The notes under the pieces were generated by a model. That model worked only from the letters and a program-made list of their open reading frames with translations. It made no database searches and was not told where the DNA came from. DNA of 64,000 nt from contig NZ_CP147020.1 in the NCBI RefSeq assembly GCF_037126435.1, forward strand, positions 3,011,001 through 3,075,000, given 5' to 3'. The DNA comes from Bernardetia sp. ABR2-2B. Lineage in GTDB: Bacteria > Bacteroidota > Bacteroidia > Cytophagales > Bernardetiaceae. Positions 35,502-43,211 of the stretch are shown here, in pieces. Made by a program: the position numbers and the translations under genes. Numbering within the stretch: position 1 is the stretch's first letter; the number at the start of each line of letters is the position of its first letter.

Positions 35502-36224
35502 CTACATATCAAATTTTCCCAGTTGTCGTAATAAAGCTCTCAAATCTTTTGGATATTCAGTTACTGCTTTGATAGTCTCTCCATTCATTCCTTTAAAAGA
35601 AAGTTCTTTTGCGTGAAGAGCTACACGTTGCATGAGAGGTAATTCTTCTTCCCACTTTTTGAGGTTAAATTTTTTCTTCTTTATTTCTGATAAAAATAAA
35701 TCCTTTCCTCCATATGCTTTATCAGCTACTAGAGGCGCACCTTTAGTTTGTGCGTGAACACGAATTTGATGTAAACGCCCAGTAATTGGACGGCACTCCA
35801 AAAGTGTATAATGACGAAAAGCCTCTAAAGTAGTAAAAAAGGTAAGTGAGTGTTTGCCCTGTCTGTAATTAACAGCCGAAAGTCCATTTTTCATTTTGTG
35901 TAAAGGAACTTCAACAGCCTCCTCTTGAAAGTCATGAACACCCACAGCAACAGCATGATATACTTTTTCAACTTGACGTTCTTGAAACTGAATAGAAAGA
36001 TGACGATAGGCTTCAAAATGTTTTGCTATCGCAACAGCTCCACTTGTTTCTTTGTCCAAACGATGTCCTAGTTTTGCTTCTGGAAGCTCTGCTCTGACAA
36101 TCTGTAAAAGATTCATCGCATTGCCCAAGCGTTCATCTAAAGAAGACAAAAAAGGAGGTTTATCAACAATTAAATAATCGTCGTTTTCAAAAATAACAAG
36201 GTCAGAAAGTTTATAGCGTTTCAT
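35502..36224 (-). CDS. RluA-family RNA pseudouridine synthase
   Basis: 240 residues without the S4 domain. The catalytic motif LGHRLDKETSGAVAIAK (near 54-70) contains the Asp of HRLD; the second motif RPITGRLHQIRVHA (near 140-153) is also present. It converts a uridine of rRNA or tRNA to pseudouridine. Absence of S4 and short length place it with RluA/RluC-like stand-alone enzymes; the target base is not predictable. Downstream of the two-component genes, with an 83-base gap. Confidence 0.9.
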   Translation of the reverse strand: MKRYKLSDLVIFENDDYLIVDKPPFLSSLDERLGNAMNLLQIVRAELPEAKLGHRLDKETSGAVAIAKHFEAYRHLSIQFQERQVEKVYHAVAVGVHDFQEEAVEVPLHKMKNGLSAVNYRQGKHSLTFFTTLEAFRHYTLLECRPITGRLHQIRVHAQTKGAPLVADKAYGGKDLFLSEIKKKKFNLKKWEEELPLMQRVALHAKELSFKGMNGETIKAVTEYPKDLRALLRQLGKFDM

Positions 36225-36307
36225 AAAATACTCTACAGAATAAAGAAAATCAAAAAATAAAGACTACAAAATTACGAATTTCTTAGGAATAAATATTTAT
36301 TTTTCAA

Positions 36308-37447
36308 TTATTCCTCCTCTTCTACTACTTCAGTACGTTGTAATTTAAAAGTAAACTGTGTTCCTTCTCCGACCTTACTTTTGACGCTAATTTTAGAATT
36401 ATGTTTTTCAATAATATGTTTTACAATAGCAAGTCCTAAACCTGTTCCTCCTTCTTGTTTCGAACGACTTTTTTCTATTCTATAAAAACGTTCAAAAATA
36501 CGTACTAGGTGTTCTGGTTCAATTCCATTTCCATCGTCTTTGATAGATATTTTGAGGTTTTTTGTTGTTTGAGTAAGTGTAACTTTTACTGTTCCACCTT
36601 CTTTTCCATATTTAATAGCATTAATAATCAAATTTATCAAAACCTGTCTAATACGATTATAATCAGCATATACATAAATACCTTCTTCGTACTGACTAAC
36701 TAGTTTTAGTGTAACTCCACGTCTTTCTGCTTTATTTTCAAGCTGTTCGAAGACTTCCAAAACTTGCTCTTGCATATCATATTCTTCTTGGCGCATCGTA
36801 ATATCCCCTGATTCTATTTGAGAAAGTGTCAGTAAATCCTCTACTAAAGCAGCTAATGCCTTCAAACTTCGTGCAGCCTTTGCTAAAAATGAATCACGCA
36901 CATTTACATCATCTACTGCACCATCAATAAGTGTAAGAATAAATCCTTGTGCTGAGAAAATAGGCGTTTTGAGTTCGTGCGAAACATCTGCAATAAATTC
37001 TCTTCGAAATACTTCCATTCTACGAAGCTCATCTATTTCTTTTTGTTTTTGTCCTGCATACGCCGTAATTTCTTGATTTACTCTTCTTATAGGATTTGCA
37101 GAGGGAAGAAGGTCGGAAGAAGGAGGAACAAATTTGAAATCTTTTTTCTTTATTTTAGATAACTTGCTATAAACATTATTTATTTCTTTGAAAATAAGAA
37201 ATTCAAAAGCAATATAAATTAAAATAAAAGAAGATGAAAAACAGACTAAAAAACAGACAGATAAAGCCACCGAATTAACACTAGGAGTCAATGACAAAAA
37301 AGCACTCGTTACACTACTTACTAATAGAGAGAGTATAATAGCCACAGCTCTTGAGCTTACTAACGAACGCTTGAGAGCATTCATAAGCTTATCAAAAATA
37401 CCTTTCCCTTTTTTTGTGTCCAAATCAGAATTACTTTTTATGAGCAT
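36308..37447 (-). CDS. Sensor histidine kinase, PhoR-like
   Basis: 379 residues. Two membrane helices near the N-terminus (AVAIILSLLVSSVTSAFLSL and VALSVCFLVCFSSSFILIYI) with almost no periplasmic loop, so it senses within the membrane or from other proteins. H-box ADVSHELKTPIFSAQGFI (His near 158), N-box NLIINAIKYGKEGG, and G-boxes DDGNGIEPEH and GGTGLGLAIVKHI form a complete kinase. The H-box and motif RIFERFYRIEKSRS are typical of PhoR/ResE kinases. It starts six bases after the response-regulator gene. Phosphate control is a guess by family. Confidence 0.88.
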   Translation of the reverse strand: MLIKSNSDLDTKKGKGIFDKLMNALKRSLVSSRAVAIILSLLVSSVTSAFLSLTPSVNSVALSVCFLVCFSSSFILIYIAFEFLIFKEINNVYSKLSKIKKKDFKFVPPSSDLLPSANPIRRVNQEITAYAGQKQKEIDELRRMEVFRREFIADVSHELKTPIFSAQGFILTLIDGAVDDVNVRDSFLAKAARSLKALAALVEDLLTLSQIESGDITMRQEEYDMQEQVLEVFEQLENKAERRGVTLKLVSQYEEGIYVYADYNRIRQVLINLIINAIKYGKEGGTVKVTLTQTTKNLKISIKDDGNGIEPEHLVRIFERFYRIEKSRSKQEGGTGLGLAIVKHIIEKHNSKISVKSKVGEGTQFTFKLQRTEVVEEEE

Positions 37448-37453
37448 TTATTT

Positions 37454-38152
37454 CTACATTTCATCAGGCAACATAAATTTATACCCAACTCCCTTTACAG
37501 TCTTGATATAACTATCCCCAATTTTTTCTCTGATTCTACGAATATGAACATCAACCGTACGAGCCAAAACATATACATCTTGTCCCCAAATATTCTTCAA
37601 TAAATCTTCACGGTTATATACTTTATTTGGGCTTTGAGCCAAAAAGTAAATCAACTCGAATTCTTTTTTAGGAAGAGCAATATGTTCACCATCTTTTTGT
37701 AAAGTATAACTTGTTTTATCGATATACAAATCCGAAATTTCGATAACTTCATGCGTTTGTGTTTGCTGCTTCTTAAACTCTCTACGGAAAAGGGCATTGA
37801 TACGGCTCATGAGCGCACGAGGCTTGATGGGCTTGTTCAGATAATCATCTGCACCAACATCGAAAGCTGCAACCTCTGAATATTCTTCGGCACGAGCTGT
37901 CAAGAAAATAACGTATGAGTCTTTCATATCAGACATTTCCCGAAGCTGACGACACGTTTCGACACCATCCATTTTGGGCATCATAATATCTAAAAGAATA
38001 AGTTCAGGCTTAAAAAACTCTGCTTTTTTTATCGCTTCTTCGCCATTAGAAGCAATTTCTACTTCATATCCTTCACGTTCCAAATTGTATTTGAGCAAAT
38101 CCAAAATATCAGGTTCATCATCTACGACAAGTACACGGTTGTTATTCTGCAT
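37454..38152 (-). CDS. OmpR/PhoB-type response regulator
   Basis: The ATG at 38152 (MQNNNRVLVVDDEPDI) is the better start; the frame is open to 38218 but adds only a hydrophobic stretch foreign to this family. 232 residues: receiver domain with DDE near 11-13, phospho-acceptor Asp in LILLDIMMPKMDG (near 54) and Lys near FLTARAEE; then a winged helix ending RTVDVHIRRIREKIGDSYI and VKGVGYKF. It binds DNA when phosphorylated by the kinase encoded six bases downstream. Target genes are unknown. Confidence 0.92.
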   Translation of the reverse strand: MQNNNRVLVVDDEPDILDLLKYNLEREGYEVEIASNGEEAIKKAEFFKPELILLDIMMPKMDGVETCRQLREMSDMKDSYVIFLTARAEEYSEVAAFDVGADDYLNKPIKPRALMSRINALFRREFKKQQTQTHEVIEISDLYIDKTSYTLQKDGEHIALPKKEFELIYFLAQSPNKVYNREDLLKNIWGQDVYVLARTVDVHIRRIREKIGDSYIKTVKGVGYKFMLPDEM

Positions 38153-38362
38153 TAGAATGAGTAGTTTTTTTGATTGAATTGATAGAAGTAAAAATAGAAT
38201 CAGATAAATTTTATACAAAAATATACAAAAATTCCTCTATTCTTTTAGTTTTGCAAAAATAAAACTTATCAAGCAGTTTCTCATTAAGAATGATATAAAC
38301 TTATTATGAATTTTTGAAAAATCTGTTTTTAGTAGATTAACTCAATATCAAAAAGTATGGAC

Positions 38363-38402
38363 ATAAAAAAAACCGTTTTAGAAATTAATCTAAAACGGGT
38401 TC
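38363..38402 (-). terminator. Former terminator of tRNA-fMet, displaced by the mobile element
   Basis: On the minus strand the stem AACCCGTTTTAGA / TCTAAAACGGTT is followed by a run of T. It lies 16 bases beyond the 17-base tRNA fragment at 38419. No other minus-strand gene ends here, so it probably terminated tRNA-fMet before the element inserted. Confidence 0.75.
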
Positions 38403-38418
38403 TGTCAAGTAAATGACT

Positions 38419-38435
38419 TAGTAGCGAGAACAGGA
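38419..38435. repeat. attL: 17-bp copy of the tRNA-fMet 3' end
   Basis: TAGTAGCGAGAACAGGA is identical to 52946-52962, where it is the 3' end of tRNA-fMet (minus strand). The flanking bases differ on both sides. It marks the left end of the mobile element. Confidence 0.9.
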
Positions 38436-38740
38436 GAACAACAGAAACGCCCAAAAGTGCATACAAAGGAATTTGAGGATGTTTTTTTGTTGTATAAAGA
38501 TTTGGCACGTCCATAAAATAGGCTTTTTTGAGGTGTATTTGGCAATTATTTGGCACAAAAAAGAGTAAAACATAGTCTAAAATATAGGATTTTGTTTAGA
38601 ATATGTAATACAGAAAACAGAGAATAAACACTTTTTTTTAGAGCTGCATAAATAAAGAAAAATTATGTTGCATTATTTGAGTATTTAACCGTTTTTTGGT
38701 TTTTTGCTGTAAGGCTAAAAGTTTTACCTATAATGATAAT

Positions 38741-39148
38741 TTATTCCTTTATCTGTTTTTCTAAACTTCTGACTTTGTCTTGTAAAAGTGAGATTATCAT
38801 TTCCTTATCTTCAATGATACTTTCTAACTTTTTTACGTACTTGTTTTTTTCCTTCAATTCATTTTCTATTACTTCCTTTTCTCTTTCGTGTTGCTCCGAA
38901 ATATCTTGATACATTTCTGTAACTTCATCTTTACTATCTGTTATTAAATCATTGTAAGGCACTTTTAGTATTGTAGCTATTTCTTTTACTCTATCAATAG
39001 TAAGTTTAGTTTCGCCTCGTTCTATGCGTCCATAGGCATTTTGACTCATTCCCAAAAGTTCAGCTATTTCAGTTTGTGATAGCTTTTTTTCCTTTCGTAA
39101 ATAAGCAATTTTTAAATGTGTTTCTAACGGAGTAGGTATAAATCTCAT
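38741..39148 (-). CDS. XRE-family repressor with coiled-coil tail
   Basis: 135 residues. Residues about 8-65 are a Cro/C1-type helix-turn-helix: LRKEKKLSQTEIAELLGMSQ, NAYGRIERGETKLTIDRVKEI. The rest (70-135) is a strongly charged coiled coil, likely for oligomerisation. It is divergent from the next gene, the arrangement of a lysogeny switch, and likely represses the replication genes and itself. There is no peptidase domain for SOS cleavage, so relief must come by another route, for example an antirepressor or protein partner. Confidence 0.85.
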   Translation of the reverse strand: MRFIPTPLETHLKIAYLRKEKKLSQTEIAELLGMSQNAYGRIERGETKLTIDRVKEIATILKVPYNDLITDSKDEVTEMYQDISEQHEREKEVIENELKEKNKYVKKLESIIEDKEMIISLLQDKVRSLEKQIKE

Positions 39149-39159
39149 AGCTTTTTTTA

Positions 39160-39274
39160 CAAAAATAAGGTATCTATACTAAAACAAAAAACCAAAAATT
39201 AAACTTATATGCTTAAAAAGTGTCTTTATGATTAAACTAAATTTGGTTATTATGCGTAAAAAGGTGTATATTTG
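39160..39274. promoter_or_regulatory. Divergent promoters and operator candidates of the element switch
   Basis: Rightward promoter: TTTG 39242-39245, 21 bases, TATATTTG 39267-39274. Leftward -7: TATTTTTG on the minus strand (39160-39167). Direct repeats TATGCTTAAAAAGTGT (39208-39223) and TATGCGTAAAAAGGTGT (39251-39267) are good operator candidates; the second lies between -33 and -7 of the rightward promoter. Confidence 0.7.
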
Positions 39275-39298
39275 AATCAGCAAATAAAAAATAAAAAA

Positions 39299-39553
39299 AT
39301 GAATACACCGAAAAACAGATTAAACATAGTCATAAATGATTATGAAGCCGAAAAAAAGACACCTTTTAAGCCTTCACACGATTTTTATAGATTTATAAAA
39401 ATAGGAAAAAGGCGTTTTCATCAATTAATTAGAAACGAAAAACCTTTGATGTTTGATGAGATGCAACGGTTAGCCGATTATTTTAATGTGCATATTTTGG
39501 AATTGCACGAAACTACTATTAAGTATTTGCCAAAAGAGCCAGTAACAAATTAA
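39299..39553 (+). CDS. Small Cro-like helix-turn-helix protein
   Basis: The ATG at 39299 is chosen because the upstream TTG at 39272 overlaps the -7 element. 84 residues: FIKIGKRRFHQLIRNEKPLM followed by FDEMQRLADYFNVHILEL looks like a short XRE-type helix-turn-helix without a tail. Transcribed divergently from the repressor, it fits the Cro/activator position. The next gene begins 6 bases later and starts with the same MNTPK sequence, which hints at a duplicated start region. Confidence 0.7.
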   Translation: MNTPKNRLNIVINDYEAEKKTPFKPSHDFYRFIKIGKRRFHQLIRNEKPLMFDEMQRLADYFNVHILELHETTIKYLPKEPVTN

Positions 39554-39559
39554 TTCAAT

Positions 39560-39850
39560 ATGAACACACCAAAATATTATTACAGAATACAGGAACTTTT
39601 GCAAAAGCTCCCACAGGACGAAGCAAAAGCAACCATCAAATTACTAGAGGAAAAATTAGGAAAGTCAAGAGTAACAAAACATAGGTATTATAAAACAGAT
39701 ACTAAAATACATGTGATTATGAGAGTTGAGGAGGCCCTTATTTATAAAGAAGTATTTGAGTTAGAAAGTACCGAATTACTTTTGAGTACCTACACAAAGA
39801 AACAGAATACACGAAGCCATTTTGACAAAATAGGCATTAGAAATTTTTAG
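39560..39850 (+). CDS. Hypothetical protein of the mobile element
   Basis: 96 residues, not recognised. N-terminal helix with RIQELLQKLPQDEAKATIKL and basic middle (KSRVTKHRYYKTDTK), then VEEALIYKEVFELESTELL. It follows the Cro-like gene after six bases, so both are in the early transcript. Its stop lies within the first of three direct repeats (39849). Possibly DNA binding because of its charge, but there is no clear motif. Confidence 0.6.
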   Translation: MNTPKYYYRIQELLQKLPQDEAKATIKLLEEKLGKSRVTKHRYYKTDTKIHVIMRVEEALIYKEVFELESTELLLSTYTKKQNTRSHFDKIGIRNF

Positions 39851-39906
39851 TTTTCCCACTATCAAAAAACAAAGTTTTCCCACTTTATTAAAACAGTTTT
39901 CTCACT
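39849..39906 (+). repeat. Three direct repeats AGTTTTCCCACT
   Basis: Copies at 39849-39860, 39873-39884 and 39895-39906 (the last with one change, CTCACT), spaced 24 and 22 bases. A fourth copy at 43176-43187 precedes another element gene at nearly the same distance from its start (about 25 bases). Likely regulatory sites of the element. Confidence 0.7.
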
Positions 39907-39926
39907 TTTTAAAAAAACTATTTATT

Positions 39927-40316
39927 ATGACAAATTCAGTAGATACGACAATAAAACTAATGAATGTAGGTAGCACTTACAAAGAATTAGAAGCTATTTG
40001 TATTGGCTATGAAGGCAATAACAAAGAACTATTTGATTACTACAATGATATGAAAAAATGGCTATCAACAATTTATATTTTCATTCAGTCAGAAGCCGAA
40101 ATTAACTACAAATTAGACAAAGAAAACCTAGCAAAAGAACGAATAGAAAGAAGAAAGGAAATGGAAAATATAAAGTCTGAAATAGAAAAAGCTAATTCTG
40201 CTCCTGCAGTAGTAAAAAATAAGTGGATAGAAAAAACGTGGTTCAAACAAAAATATTTTGTCTTTAAAATATTTGGTTACAGTTTTTCTACCATATTGGA
40301 AGTAGCTAAAAAATAG
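39927..40316 (+). CDS. Hypothetical coiled-coil protein of the mobile element
   Basis: 129 residues, no family recognised. Helical throughout: DTTIKLMNVGSTYKELEAIC, then a charged coiled coil (LDKENLAKERIERRKEMENI) and a C-terminal aromatic segment (WIEKTWFKQKYFVFKIFGYS) that could be amphipathic. It begins 20 bases after the triple repeat and is followed by a strong terminator, so it may be a single-gene unit controlled by those repeats. Confidence 0.6.
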   Translation: MTNSVDTTIKLMNVGSTYKELEAICIGYEGNNKELFDYYNDMKKWLSTIYIFIQSEAEINYKLDKENLAKERIERRKEMENIKSEIEKANSAPAVVKNKWIEKTWFKQKYFVFKIFGYSFSTILEVAKK

Positions 40317-40325
40317 GCACAAAAA

Positions 40326-40357
40326 AACCGTTCAGAAAGGTTCTGAACGGTTTTTAT
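40326..40357 (+). terminator. Terminator within the mobile element
   Basis: AACCGTTCAGA / TCTGAACGGTT stem followed by TTT. Separates the early genes from the helicase gene. Confidence 0.8.
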
Positions 40358-40459
40358 AGTGTCTAATTTGAAAGAGAAAAGAGTTTTTTATTTGGCAGCC
40401 GAAAGCCAAAAAAAAGTATCAATGTTATTATTATTCATTCACAATAACACCGTAAATAT

Positions 40460-41893
40460 ATGGAATTAAACGCAAAAAACACAAATTTTGTTTCAAATAA
40501 TGGAACAAATACAACTACTCAAAAATCTCAAAATGAAGTAGTTAAGGTAAAAAAAGGAAAAGAGAAAAATAAAGAATCTGAATACATAAGAGTAGGTACA
40601 AAATATTTTCGTATTGCAGAAATGCCCACAGCAGAACACCCAAACGAAAAAGGAAAATACATTAATGAAAGTGTCCTTATACATTGGGAAAAACAAACTA
40701 TCATAGACGATTACAGTAAAAAATTTTTGTATGATATGCCAAAATATACAGGGTTTATAACTTTTCCATCACATACAAACTACAAACAAAATGTAAAAGG
40801 TTTTTATAACCAGTATCACAAATTAAAATTTGAACCAAAAGAAGGCGAATGCTCAATGACATTGGACTTTATCAGACATATTTTTGGAGAACAATATGAG
40901 TTAGGTTTGGATTACTTGGCAATCTTATATTTAAAGCCTATGCAAATTTTGCCTATTCTTTCCTTAGTCAGTAATGAAAGAAGTACAGGCAAAAGTACCT
41001 TTATTTTTTGGCTAAATAAGTTATTTGGTTCAAATGCTACTATTAACGATAATCACGCCTTTGAAGGGAATTTTAATAGTGATTGGACTTCTAAATTAAT
41101 AATTGCAGTAGAAGAAACATTGATTGAAAAAAAAGCAGTTTACGAACGTATAAAAAACCTTTCTACTACAAATCAATACAAAACAGAAGCAAAGGGAAAA
41201 GACAAAACAGAGGGTAAGTTTTTTGGTAAATTTATTTTGTGTTCCAACTTTGAAGAGGGTTTTATGCCAGTTACTTCTGATGAGATACGTTTTTGGGTTC
41301 GTAAAATACCAACTTTTGAAAGTAAGGGCGTGAAAGAAAATGTAAATATGTTGGCTACTCTAACAAGTGAAATCCCTGCTTTCCTTAATTTTCTCAAAAG
41401 TAGAGGTATTAAAAGTAAAAATGAAAGCCGTATGTGGTTCACTACAAAACAAATCTATACAGAAGCATTACAGCGTGTTATGGATAATAATATGCCAAAA
41501 TTTCATAAAGCACTAAGGAACTACATCAATGAAATGTTAGAACTTCATAATTTAGATGAGATATGTTATACAGGTTCTCAATTACTTGAAATAATGAAGG
41601 AACAAGGATTGAGAAATGTAGAAAAATCGTACTTGACAAATATCTTAAAAAAAGATTTTGATTTAACAGCAAGTAAACCAAAATACGCTTCTTTTTATAG
41701 TGAACATACAGAAAGTGAACCAGTCAAAAAGAAAGGTAGGTTTTATACATTTGATAGGGAAGTTTTAGGATTGCCTAAGAAAGAAACTTTGAAAAAAGAA
41801 GTTTCTGAAAATCAACCAGTTGATAGTGTTGATAATACTTTTGTTGATTTTACCATTGAAAATACTAAAGAGTTTACTAAAGATTTATTCTAA
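40460..41893 (+). CDS. SF3/D5-like replicative helicase of the mobile element
   Basis: 477 residues. The centre is a P-loop ATPase: Walker A NERSTGKSTF (near 173-182), Walker B LIIAVEET (near 213-220) and sensor-like FGKFILCSNFEE (near 254-265), in the spacing of superfamily 3 helicases found in phage and plasmid primase-helicases. The first 100 residues are low in complexity (Asn, Lys, Thr). The C-terminal third may be a winged helix (TGSQLLEIMKEQGLRNVEKS). The primase is a separate gene downstream (42333), with a repeat array between. Such helicases unwind the origin of the mobile replicon. Confidence 0.8.
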   Translation: MELNAKNTNFVSNNGTNTTTQKSQNEVVKVKKGKEKNKESEYIRVGTKYFRIAEMPTAEHPNEKGKYINESVLIHWEKQTIIDDYSKKFLYDMPKYTGFITFPSHTNYKQNVKGFYNQYHKLKFEPKEGECSMTLDFIRHIFGEQYELGLDYLAILYLKPMQILPILSLVSNERSTGKSTFIFWLNKLFGSNATINDNHAFEGNFNSDWTSKLIIAVEETLIEKKAVYERIKNLSTTNQYKTEAKGKDKTEGKFFGKFILCSNFEEGFMPVTSDEIRFWVRKIPTFESKGVKENVNMLATLTSEIPAFLNFLKSRGIKSKNESRMWFTTKQIYTEALQRVMDNNMPKFHKALRNYINEMLELHNLDEICYTGSQLLEIMKEQGLRNVEKSYLTNILKKDFDLTASKPKYASFYSEHTESEPVKKKGRFYTFDREVLGLPKKETLKKEVSENQPVDSVDNTFVDFTIENTKEFTKDLF

Positions 41894-42332
41894 TAAAATA
41901 CTTCTAATTCTTATTATTCATTACACACTCAAAAATCTTGTTACTAATTGCGTTCAGAAAAAAGCGTTCTAAACGTTCTATTTGTTCTATAACTTAAAAA
42001 ATCTATGTTTAAACTACTTCTATATTACTTTTTTACTAAAAAATTATAGAACAAAGTATAGAACAAAGTTAGAACAAAATGCAAAACGCTAAAAAGAGAA
42101 TAGAACAGATAAAAATATACTCCATTTTGTTCTAAGTTTGTTCTAACTTTTGTTCTATTGTAAATAATTGATTTTTAATTACTTATATGGGGTTTTAGCG
42201 ATTTAGAACAATAGAACGCTTTTTTTGAAGTTCCTAGAAACACTTTTTAAAATTAGGTTTTGAAAGAAAAAAGTACAAGTCTTTAAATTTACTATACAAC
42301 TGCTTTTTTAAGCACACAACCCAAAAGGTAGA
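41894..42332. repeat. Inverted array of AGAACAAA repeats (candidate replication origin)
   Basis: 438 bases without a gene between helicase and primase genes. Two arms of 36 bases (42046-42081 and 42123-42158) are inverted copies with 32 matching bases. Each arm has three TAGAACAAA-type units. More units lie at 41965-41990 (GTTCTA, TTTGTTCTA), 42110 and 42200-42219. Such an array fits an iteron origin or a large operator. Confidence 0.75.
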
Positions 42333-43103
42333 ATGAACTATACAGTAATAAATAATTTTCTCAATGCCTTTCATTGCGAACTATTTGTAATAGCATTGAT
42401 ACATTTTGACAAATCAAAACCTCAATTAAGATTTATTTGTACCAAGGAACGAATAAACCAAAGTTTGAAATTTTACGCTGCAAAGAACGTACAAGGTTAT
42501 AACATTTATATAAGACCTCAAACATACAATGTTATACTACTTGACGATGTAAGTCGTGAAAGTCTGTCAGAACTAGCAAAACTAGCACCGTGCGCTCTTG
42601 TAGAAACAAGTAAAGATAATTATCAAATTTGGTTTCAAACTTCTTTCAACCCAGATAATAGAGAACACGCATTACAGATTTGCAGAAAGTTAGCGCAAGA
42701 CCATGACGCAGACAAAGGAAGTGCCGAGCCAGACCATTTGGGGAGGTTGCCATCATTCACAAATCAAAAAGAAAAACACAAAAAAAACGGTGTCTTCCCT
42801 ACCGTTATTCTACACAAATTTAAAAAACGCTTTTCTACTATTCCTTTAGGATTTGCCAAAGACTACAATTTGAGTAATACTCATTCTAACAACTTTGTTG
42901 GTTGTGTGCTTAAAAAAAAGGAAAAGCAAGGACACGACAGAAGTCGACAAGATTTTAATACTTGCTGTATGCTTATTCGTCAAAACAAATCAGATGAGTT
43001 TATTAGAAATGAATTGTTGAAAAGTAGCCAAAAAGCTCAACACCGTAAAGACAATTACATCACTAAAACAATAAACAACGCTAGAAAAGCAGTAAATAAA
43101 TAA
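42333..43103 (+). CDS. RepB-like DNA primase of the mobile element
   Basis: 256 residues. The pattern IYIRPQTYNVILLDDV (near 57-72, paired acidic residues), LVETSKDNYQIWFQ (near 89-102), DHDADKGSAEPDHLGRLPSF (near 129-148) and FTNQKEKH matches the RepB-type primases of plasmids and phages (archaeo-eukaryotic primase fold). It would make primers for the element's own replication with the helicase encoded upstream. The C-terminal 80 residues are basic and helical, perhaps a DNA-binding tail. No signal or membrane segment. Confidence 0.8.
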   Translation: MNYTVINNFLNAFHCELFVIALIHFDKSKPQLRFICTKERINQSLKFYAAKNVQGYNIYIRPQTYNVILLDDVSRESLSELAKLAPCALVETSKDNYQIWFQTSFNPDNREHALQICRKLAQDHDADKGSAEPDHLGRLPSFTNQKEKHKKNGVFPTVILHKFKKRFSTIPLGFAKDYNLSNTHSNNFVGCVLKKKEKQGHDRSRQDFNTCCMLIRQNKSDEFIRNELLKSSQKAQHRKDNYITKTINNARKAVNK

Positions 43104-43211
43104 TCAATTTCTAACCAGTAGCCAAACAAAAAACGCCCAAGCATAAGCAAAGGCGTTAGTTTGGTCTTAAAACAAAGTTTTCCCACTTTTTAAAAAACCA
43201 TATACAAAGTT

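Noticed and set aside
38329..38556. Open frame of 75 codons with a hydrophobic stretch across attL
   Set aside because: It runs through the tRNA fragment and the displaced terminator; its end is chromosomal and its start is in the element, so a real gene is unlikely. The hydrophobic part arises from the tRNA sequence itself.
39272..39298. TTG start for the Cro-like gene
   Set aside because: The codon lies inside the -7 element TATATTTG, so it cannot be in the transcript.
39849..42219. CRISPR array
   Set aside because: Short repeats at 39849 and the AGAACAAA array were considered, but units are 8-12 bases with irregular spacing and there are no cas genes.
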